Source: JAAYAY01 sp964429355 (GTDB taxonomy: Bacteria; Planctomycetota; Planctomycetia; Pirellulales; Thermoguttaceae). Taken from it: DNA of 10,136 nucleotides. The DNA is taken from NCBI GenBank assembly GCA_964429355.1, contig CAYSCH010000341.1:1-10136 (forward strand), written 5' to 3'. Both the position numbers and the translations under genes were made by a program. The notes beneath the pieces are model-generated. The model ran no database searches. It saw nothing but the letters and a program-made list of their open reading frames with translations, and was not told where the DNA came from. Shown here piece by piece: positions 1 through 5,763 of this stretch. The first letter of the stretch is position 1; each line of letters starts with the position of its first letter.

Positions 1-2
1 CG

Positions 3-1181
3 ATTTCAGGACTCTACGAGCGGGGCGCGGAGACCTACAATTTCACCGGCGCAAACCTCCTTCGCAAATACGGCCCCGACTGGCCCGCGATGTTTGCCGA
101 TCTCGCCCATCGCCGGCTGCGGAGCTGGGGACTGAACACGATGGCCAACTGCTCCCAACCGGCCATCTACCTGAACCGGAAAACACCCTACACGGCCACC
201 GTCTACAGCCTCGATTCGCCGCCGGAGGATACGCCCGACAGCACCGGCTACGTGGCGACGATCCACGACGACAGCCGCGTGATCGAGGCCACCAGCGGCG
301 GCTGGGGCAAGTTTCCCGACGTGTTTGATCCCGGCTTCAAAGCCACGCTGGTCAGAGAAGTGGCCCAGCACACAGCCAAGGCGGTCGGGGACCCTTGGTG
401 CCTGGGGTATTTTCCAGGTAACGAACTGAACTGGGGGCGGGACGAGACCACGCTGGCAGCGGCCGTGCTCATGTCGCCGGCCGGGCAGCCGGCCAAAGGG
501 GCCTTGGTCGACGACCTGAAGGCAAAGTACGACTCCATCGAGAAACTCAATGCCGCCTGGCATACCGGGCATGCCTCGTGGGACGGGCTGCTCCAGTCCA
601 CGACGCCACCCAGTGCCGATCACGCCCGTGAGGATCTGGAGGCCTTCCTGGGCAAGATCGCCGACGCCTATTTCCGCCAGTGCCGGGAGGCGGTCAAGGA
701 AGTCGATCCGGAAGGGCTGTATCTGGGCTGCCGATTTGCCGGCTGGAGTCATCCGGTCGTATTCCGTACGGCCGCCAAGTACAGCGACGTGGTCAGCGTC
801 AATCGCTACTCCGAAACCCTGGCCGATCTCCAGTTGCCCGAGGGGATCGACAAGCCGGTGGTCATCGGCGAATTCCATTTCGGGGCCCTCGACCGGGGCA
901 AGTTCCACGCCACGCTCCGTCCGGTGGCCGACCAGCAGGCCCGCGCGGCGGCGTATGAAAAGTACGTTCGCAGCGCCCTGGAGAATCCGCTCGTGGTCGG
1001 CACGCACTGGCACCAGTTCGGCGACCAGTCGACCACGGGGCGCGACGACGGCGAGAATTTTCAGAACGGTTTTGTCGACGTCTGCGACACCCCCTATACG
1101 GAAACGATCGACGCCTGCCGCCGCATCGGCTATAACCTCTACCGGTTGCGGGTCGGAGAAGGCCCGCAGGCGAGCCCGTAG
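3..1181 (+). CDS. GH50-type (beta-agarase-like) glycoside hydrolase, 5'-truncated by window edge
   Basis: The reading frame is open from the first bases of the window, so the real start lies to the left and the ATG at 90 is internal (it would be residue 30 of the visible part). About 392 residues are visible. GH50 enzymes are retaining TIM-barrel glycosidases, best known as exo-acting beta-agarases. The visible part has the family's expected order: an NLLRKYGPDW-like helix, the strand RLRSWGLNT, then YFPGNELNWG, whose Glu (nt 423-425) fits the acid/base, and later VVIGEFHFG, whose Glu (nt 870-872) fits the nucleophile. The end, GTHWHQFGDQ plus an ENFQNGFVDV segment, is also typical. The family is recognised by motif pattern, not by alignment, and agar as the substrate is not established. 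Many planctomycete homologues are annotated only as beta-agarase-like or beta-galactosidase-like. The next gene on the same strand starts about 300 bp downstream. Confidence 0.78.
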   Translation: MSGLYERGAETYNFTGANLLRKYGPDWPAMFADLAHRRLRSWGLNTMANCSQPAIYLNRKTPYTATVYSLDSPPEDTPDSTGYVATIHDDSRVIEATSGGWGKFPDVFDPGFKATLVREVAQHTAKAVGDPWCLGYFPGNELNWGRDETTLAAAVLMSPAGQPAKGALVDDLKAKYDSIEKLNAAWHTGHASWDGLLQSTTPPSADHAREDLEAFLGKIADAYFRQCREAVKEVDPEGLYLGCRFAGWSHPVVFRTAAKYSDVVSVNRYSETLADLQLPEGIDKPVVIGEFHFGALDRGKFHATLRPVADQQARAAAYEKYVRSALENPLVVGTHWHQFGDQSTTGRDDGENFQNGFVDVCDTPYTETIDACRRIGYNLYRLRVGEGPQASP

Positions 1182-1275
1182 TCGAACTGGCCAGAGTCGA
1201 GGCTGGTATTTTGGAGCCAATAAGCTCGGCCCACTCCAAAACCGACCCGGATCGCCCTTATCTTCACCGCCTGCC

Positions 1276-1280
1276 GGAGG
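1276..1280 (+). promoter_or_regulatory. Possible ribosome binding site (GGAGG) before the in-frame ATG at 1286
   Basis: A GGAGG sits 5 nt before an ATG that is in frame with the deacetylase gene, which is ideal geometry. Starting there would add 63 residues ahead of the GTG at 1475 and leave the hydrophobic signal segment internal. This is the best Shine-Dalgarno in the leader, so it competes with the signal-peptide argument for the true start. Confidence 0.3.
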
Positions 1281-1349
1281 TTGCCATGCCTGCATTCGTT
1301 CGCAAATCCGCTCTGCCACTTGGCATAGGAGAATCTGTGGTTGTCGCCC

Positions 1350-1382
1350 GACAGGGTTGCAGCCTGTCTGAACAGGTTGCAG
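1350..1382 (+). repeat. Overlapping inverted and direct repeats: two mutually exclusive hairpins
   Basis: GACAGG (1350-1355) pairs perfectly with CCTGTC (1363-1368) across a 7-nt loop. The same right arm, CCTGT (1363-1367), can instead pair with ACAGG (1372-1376) across a 4-nt loop. The unit ACAGG(G)TTGCAG also occurs twice as a direct repeat, at 1351-1362 and 1372-1382. In RNA the two stems compete for the same arm. This could be a small dispersed palindromic repeat, an operator, or a leader switch. The sequence alone does not decide between these. Confidence 0.55.
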
Positions 1383-1474
1383 ATCGGTCCTGCAGCACGG
1401 CGCCCCTTATCCGGCGACCAGATGAACCGGGTGGGACGATCGTTGGGAACCGTCCTGGACGGCCTTGCGGGATT

Positions 1475-2752
1475 GTGTGCAGGCCCCGCTTTCTTGCCGC
1501 GCTCGTGATGGCGCTGACGGCGGTGTTGCTGGTGGGGTCGGCGGCGCGGGCCGCCAATGCGGACCCGGCACAGATCCGGCCGGGACGGACGGGGATCGTG
1601 GTCCTGCAGTTCGACGACGGCACGGCCGGCCACTTCACCCATGCCTTCCCGATCCTGGAGAAGTACGGATTGAAAGGGAGCTTCGCGGTTGTGACCGGCA
1701 ATCTCGGAAATCCGGGGAGCCTGAAGCCGGAGCAGGTGGTTGCAATGCACCAGGCGGGGCACGAGATCCACGATCATACGCTCGACCACAATGCATCCCT
1801 GTGGGGCGATCCGAGCCGGAAAGCCGAATGGGACGAACACACGAAGAAGTCGCTGGCGATCCTGCGCGACCTCGGCATTACCACCCGCGGCTGGAATCAT
1901 CCCGGCGGCACGGGCTCCCAGTGGACAGCCGAGCTGCACGAATTCCTCCTGCCCAACTACGACTACGTGGCGGGCCGGGTGAACCTCAAGCCCGAGGAAC
2001 AGTACAACATCCACTGGAATCTCAAGGACCACCCTTTCTCGCTGGGCTACGGGGGACTCGGCAGCATTCCGCGACGAGATTCGATCGATGCCTCCAGAGA
2101 CGACATAGCCGGCGTCAAGACCCGCATCGCCGATGGTATCCAGCAGGGACTGGTGGTGATCCCGCTCTGGCATACCGTCAAGGACGAAGACGGCACGGCC
2201 TGGGGCGTGGAAGAGATCTGCAAGTTCATCCGGGAGCACAACCTCCCGACCATGCTCATGGCCGACGCGGTTCGTGCCATCCAACACCCCCGCGAGTATT
2301 TCGACGAGCAGGTGGAACAGATGGCCAACCCGGGTTTCCGCTGCGACTACGACCAGAATCGGCGGCCGGACGGGTATGAAGGCTGCCGTTACGCGCCCGA
2401 AGACGTTCGCGACACGACCGATGGCCGCGTCGCCCAGTTCGACAACGACGGGGCGACGTGGATTTACGGCCCGGAAGCTGGCGCAACACGTCTCAGCTTG
2501 CGAGCGCGCAGCGCGGACGAAAAGCCGCGCAGACTGGTCGTCACCATAACCGCGACCGAAATCGACAAGAACCGGCACTACCAGATTGGCCAGCCCCGGC
2601 AACTCCTGACCGCCGATCTGGGCTCCACGTGGAGCGAGCATGAAGCCGCACTGACTGTCGGACCGGACGTGGACCGGATCCAGATTGCCATGGAAATCTC
2701 GCCGCCGGGCAAGATCGAGGTGAGCCGCCTGAGCTGGCGCCGAACGCCGTAG
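1475..2752 (+). CDS. Exported polysaccharide deacetylase (NodB/CE4-like) with C-terminal beta-rich domain
   Basis: NodB-fold deacetylases are metal-dependent enzymes that remove N- or O-acetyl groups from polysaccharides. I chose the GTG at 1475 because it gives a compact Sec signal: a basic start (CRPR), a hydrophobic core (residues 6-21) and an A-R-A / A-N-A cleavage region near residues 24-29. Its ribosome site is weak, and ATGs at 1211 and 1286 (the latter with GGAGG) or 1508 are alternatives. Motif 1 is QFDDG (Asp47, Asp48). Motif 2 is HDHTLDH (His101 and His105 as metal ligands). Motif 5 is IPLWH (His233). Motif 3 reads NHPGG (141-145), with Asn where the classical R-x-P-x-G has Arg, so this is a divergent member. 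After about residue 320 comes a separate beta-rich tail with alternating hydrophobics that looks like a carbohydrate-binding or Gal-binding-like domain (inference). The family call is strong. The substrate is unknown. Confidence 0.85.
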   Translation: MCRPRFLAALVMALTAVLLVGSAARAANADPAQIRPGRTGIVVLQFDDGTAGHFTHAFPILEKYGLKGSFAVVTGNLGNPGSLKPEQVVAMHQAGHEIHDHTLDHNASLWGDPSRKAEWDEHTKKSLAILRDLGITTRGWNHPGGTGSQWTAELHEFLLPNYDYVAGRVNLKPEEQYNIHWNLKDHPFSLGYGGLGSIPRRDSIDASRDDIAGVKTRIADGIQQGLVVIPLWHTVKDEDGTAWGVEEICKFIREHNLPTMLMADAVRAIQHPREYFDEQVEQMANPGFRCDYDQNRRPDGYEGCRYAPEDVRDTTDGRVAQFDNDGATWIYGPEAGATRLSLRARSADEKPRRLVVTITATEIDKNRHYQIGQPRQLLTADLGSTWSEHEAALTVGPDVDRIQIAMEISPPGKIEVSRLSWRRTP

Positions 2753-2857
2753 GCTGGTTGCGGGTTCGCTGTCCGAAATGGATTTGCTGCCCATCCACCG
2801 GAAGTGCTGAGGCCACCAGCCGGAGTATTCCTTTCCGCCTGCGCCGTCTGCGTTTGA

Positions 2858-2873
2858 CCGGCGCGGGCGCCGG
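2858..2873. repeat. 16-bp GC palindrome between deacetylase and HZS-alpha-like gene
   Basis: CCGGCGC (2858-2864) and GCGCCGG (2867-2873) are exact reverse complements around a GG centre. The palindrome lies 105 bp after the deacetylase stop and about 75 bp before the next likely start. No T-run follows, so it is not a standard intrinsic terminator. It could be an operator or an mRNA-stabilising hairpin. Confidence 0.4.
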
Positions 2874-2946
2874 CGTGCCGTGCGAGGCGGCGGACGGATT
2901 GTATGGTGGTGCCCGATGGCCTGCTCTAGAATGGAGACTCAAGACG

Positions 2947-5427
2947 ATGCGGTTCGGCCGCCACGCCGCAGACGTCGAACCGGTTCACACGAGCGGCGAA
3001 GACTGCCCTCAGCATTCGAGGAAGCGATTGGTGATTGCCCGAGGCGGATTGTTGTTGATCGCGGCCGCCGCGGTCGCAATGTTGTCAACCGCGGCCTGCG
3101 CCGAGGAAGCCGTTGGGGTGGATAGGGCTGACTTGCGCGCCATGGTCCTGGCGGACTGGGACCTGCAGGAGAGACGGCTGGACCGTCTGCCGCAATCGCC
3201 GGAGGCCATCGATGCGGCCCTGCGCCGCACCCGGCTGCTGCTGGAGGATCTTCGTGGAATCGAAGGGACGGGCGATCTGGCCGTCGAGGCGGCCGAGCTC
3301 GAGCGACTGGCCATTCGAGCCGGCGGCATCGGATCCCTCGATGAGCCCGGCCGACTGGACCTTTACCGGCAGGTTCGAACGCTGGGGCGCGAGCTGGCGC
3401 TGAACAATCCGCTGGTCTCCTCCCAGCCGATCTTGTTCATGCTGCGCCGGCGCGCCGTGGGATACATGCTTTACGAGTATCTCGGGTGGTACTATGCCCA
3501 CGGCAACGATCCTCGAAGTGGATTCAGGAACGGGGACTTTGCCACGCCAGAGCCGGGGGGCGGCGTGTACGTGCTCGAGAAGCCGGGCCGTACCATGGAG
3601 ACTCGCGAGCTGGTCTCCAGCGCGGCGCGGCCCGGGCATTTTGTCACGCTGGCCCTGGGATTCGATGCCAAGACGGTGTATTACGCCTTTGCCAATCCGG
3701 CGGGCAAAGACCCTTACACCAGCGCCGGTTACGCGCCGGCTCCAGTCGAGCCTGGGGTGACCTACAACACGTTTCACCTTATGGCAATCGATGTGGACGG
3801 TTCACGGTTGCGCCAGCTCACCGACGGACCCTACGACGATTTCGATCCCTGCCCGCTTCCCGACGGAGGCATCGCATTCGAGTCCACGCGACGGGGAAGC
3901 AAGCTCCGCTGCGGAGGTGGAAGTCCGGAACTGGTCTACACACTTCACCGCATGGATTCTGACGGGAGCAACATCCGGACGCTGTCGTTCCACGAAACCC
4001 ACGAATGGCATCCGTCGATTCTCAACGACGGTCGCCTCGTGTATACCCGTTGGGACTATGTGGACCGCAATGCGGCCAAGTTTCACGGCCTGTGGACGTG
4101 CAATCCCGATGGGACCAATCCGGGTGCTCTTTTCGGCAACTACACCACGCAACCGTGGGCCTGCTACCAGGCGAAGGCCATTGCCGGTTCCGAGCGGATC
4201 CTGTTCGTTGCGGGCGGCCACCACGCGAACGTGGGCGGCACCTTGGTGATGCTCGATCCGACGCGCCGGGGGCTCGATCGGGCCAGTGGCGAGGATTGTT
4301 TCGAGGCGCTTGATTGCCTCACGCCGGAAGTCTGCTTTGCCGAGGCCGAAGGGTGGCCCAAGAGTTACTTCTACAGCCCCTGGCCCCTGTCGGAAAAGTA
4401 CTTTCTCGTAGCCTTCAGCCATGATCCGCTCTGCGGCGGCTACACGGGGGAATATCGAGAAACGGAGACGGGACTGTACTACTTGGATCGGTTCGGCAAC
4501 CTGGAACTGCTCTTCCGGAAAGAGGGCATTTCGGCGGTCTATCCGATCCCGCTGGTCCCCCGTGCGTGCCCGCCCGTTCGCGTCGGCCCGGTCGAGCCGG
4601 AATTGGGCGCCGAGGGGGAGTTTCTGGTCTCGGATGTCCAGAAGAGCACACTCTCGATGCCGGCCGGCCGCCGCATCCGGCAATTGCGGGTGTTTCAACT
4701 CCTGCCGAAATCTCGGACCGACGACGCCAATGATCCGCGCATCGGCCATGCGGATCAGTCCAATGCGCGCATGCTCCTGGGAACGGTGCCGGTGGAGAAG
4801 GACGGTTCAGCCTACTTCCGGGCTCCGGCATCCAAGCCGCTCTACTTCCAGGGGGTGGACGAAGATGGACGGGCGGTCCAAAGCATGCGCACGGTGGTCT
4901 ATCTTCAGCCGGGAGAACGCCGCAGTTGCGTGGGTTGCCACGAACCTCCCGGTACGGCCCCCGCGTCTGGCCAGGCGATCGCGGCGTGCCGTCCACCGTC
5001 GCCGATCCAGCCTGGGCCCGAGGGCTCGCGTCCCTTCTGCTATCCCCTGCTCGTTCAGCCGGTGCTCGACCGTCACTGTGTGCGTTGCCACGATGGCTCG
5101 CCGGGCCCTGACAAGAGTCCGCTGGTGCTGACGGCGGAAGCGGAAGGCCCGTTCAACAGGTCCTACGAGAATCTCAAGCCGTATGTCGCCTGGCCATCGT
5201 ACGACGCGGTCGCCACGCAGCCCGGCCAGGCGGGAGCCGACGCCAGCCCGCTATCTGCGGTCCTGGCGAGCGAGAGCCACCGCAAGCACATCCAAGTGCC
5301 CGACGCAGATCTCCGCACGTTGTATCTCTGGTTGGATGGCCAGGCGCCGTTTTTCGGGACCTACGAAGAACAGGGGCTCGAGGAGCAAAGGCTCGGCCGT
5401 GCCGTGCCGCCACCCCAGCTCCAGTGA
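2947..5427 (+). CDS. Hydrazine synthase alpha subunit-like protein: PD40 beta-propeller with two c-type haem sites
   Basis: The chosen ATG at 2947 gives 826 residues. A GGAG lies about 10 nt before it, and the frame is open further upstream only through a TTG at 2758 and low-quality sequence. A TTG at 3028, close behind AGGAAG, is an alternative. Residues 25-52 form a signal peptide (RKR, a long hydrophobic core, then an A-C-A site). A helical segment follows, then beta-propeller-type repeats at about 250-430, with the PD40/TolB-like pattern DGSRLRQLTDG near residue 284 and a second DGSNIRTL unit. Two haem c motifs follow: CVGCH (Cys661-His665) and CVRCH (Cys711-His715). A late HRKH segment could supply a distal ligand (inference). 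Propeller, then a middle domain, then a dihaem C-terminal part is the known organisation of the anammox HZS alpha subunit. Related proteins without anammox metabolism are common in planctomycetes, and their function is unknown. No beta or gamma subunit lies nearby, so hydrazine synthesis is unlikely. Confidence 0.82.
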   Translation: MRFGRHAADVEPVHTSGEDCPQHSRKRLVIARGGLLLIAAAAVAMLSTAACAEEAVGVDRADLRAMVLADWDLQERRLDRLPQSPEAIDAALRRTRLLLEDLRGIEGTGDLAVEAAELERLAIRAGGIGSLDEPGRLDLYRQVRTLGRELALNNPLVSSQPILFMLRRRAVGYMLYEYLGWYYAHGNDPRSGFRNGDFATPEPGGGVYVLEKPGRTMETRELVSSAARPGHFVTLALGFDAKTVYYAFANPAGKDPYTSAGYAPAPVEPGVTYNTFHLMAIDVDGSRLRQLTDGPYDDFDPCPLPDGGIAFESTRRGSKLRCGGGSPELVYTLHRMDSDGSNIRTLSFHETHEWHPSILNDGRLVYTRWDYVDRNAAKFHGLWTCNPDGTNPGALFGNYTTQPWACYQAKAIAGSERILFVAGGHHANVGGTLVMLDPTRRGLDRASGEDCFEALDCLTPEVCFAEAEGWPKSYFYSPWPLSEKYFLVAFSHDPLCGGYTGEYRETETGLYYLDRFGNLELLFRKEGISAVYPIPLVPRACPPVRVGPVEPELGAEGEFLVSDVQKSTLSMPAGRRIRQLRVFQLLPKSRTDDANDPRIGHADQSNARMLLGTVPVEKDGSAYFRAPASKPLYFQGVDEDGRAVQSMRTVVYLQPGERRSCVGCHEPPGTAPASGQAIAACRPPSPIQPGPEGSRPFCYPLLVQPVLDRHCVRCHDGSPGPDKSPLVLTAEAEGPFNRSYENLKPYVAWPSYDAVATQPGQAGADASPLSAVLASESHRKHIQVPDADLRTLYLWLDGQAPFFGTYEEQGLEEQRLGRAVPPPQLQ

Positions 5428-5645
5428 CGCTGCGCCTTCACCTTCGCTGCAGGGCGGCTCAACGCTTCGCGCAACGAATCGGCCTGGGTTGGCGTAAGTT
5501 GACGCTCTTCCTGGAAACTGGCGGTCGAATCCAATAGTTCCGCAACTTCCAGATCCGCCCACAACTCGGCGGGTTCAACCTGCAATGCCTCTGCAAGTTT
5601 GAGAATCGTCTTCTTATGCGGTCGTGCGTTTCTGTTGAGCATGTG
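5361..5645 (-). pseudogene. N-terminally truncated XRE-family helix-turn-helix regulator remnant
   Basis: On the minus strand the first ATG is at 5642 and the frame ends at 5361. The segment RPHKKTILKLAEALQVEPAEL (residues 7-27) matches the end of an XRE/Cro-type HTH domain, where the last helices follow the 'P...T...LA.AL.V.P.EL' pattern. The first two or three helices, including the scaffold for DNA binding, are absent because similarity stops at the junction near 5645. A plausible regulator tail with acidic helices follows to about 5435. The last ~22 codons run antisense through the 3' end of the HZS-alpha-like gene and look like read-through after loss of the original stop. I read this as a broken gene. 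An alternative is a short, intact protein of unknown role. Confidence 0.55.
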
Positions 5646-5653
5646 TGGAAGGG

Positions 5654-5755
5654 CCCTATCAAGAGCTGCTCCTGGCCATGCTCGATCGCGATGCGAGCCG
5701 GCGGCCTGGGATGGGGGAGGTGGTGAAAAGGCTGGCAGAGATCGGGGGTTCGTGA
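5654..5755 (+). pseudogene. C-terminal remnant of a Ser/Thr protein kinase domain
   Basis: A plus-strand frame from about 5654 to a TGA at 5753-5755 encodes 33 residues containing LLLAMLDRDASRRPGMGEVV and then KRLAEI. This fits subdomain XI of Hanks-type kinases: a leucine-rich helix, then 'D...RRP....V...L' with the invariant Arg that pairs with the APE-motif Glu. The rest of the kinase is missing. An in-frame TGA lies just upstream at 5636-5638 and no start codon precedes the similarity. The stop is 8 bp from the stop of the convergent GH106-like gene. It has no likely function. It marks where a larger gene once stood. Confidence 0.55.
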
Positions 5756-5763
5756 AATTGGGA

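Larger units (their letters stand above)
1182..1474 (+). other. Intergenic region before the deacetylase gene, probably leader sequence
   Basis: This 293-bp gap holds no convincing gene. The deacetylase frame stays open leftwards to an ATG at 1211, but its translation here has no domain-like composition and would put about 70-90 residues in front of a good signal peptide. I therefore read it as untranslated. It contains a Shine-Dalgarno-like GGAGG at 1276-1280 before an in-frame ATG at 1286, an AGGAGA at 1327-1332 before an in-frame GTG at 1337, and a pair of overlapping hairpins at 1350-1376. I saw no clear sigma-70 promoter and no T-tailed terminator for the upstream gene. Confidence 0.5.

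Noticed and set aside
1139..2794. 551-residue minus-strand open frame opposite the deacetylase
   Set aside because: No domain, Arg/Val/Ala-rich composition, and exact antisense overlap with a well-supported enzyme.
2947..5427. Functional anammox hydrazine synthase
   Set aside because: Only an alpha-like protein is present, without beta/gamma subunits or other anammox genes nearby. Such homologues are widespread in non-anammox planctomycetes.
5428..5653. Intrinsic terminator between the convergent genes
   Set aside because: I found no GC stem followed by a T-run on either strand. The stretch is better explained by the regulator remnant.
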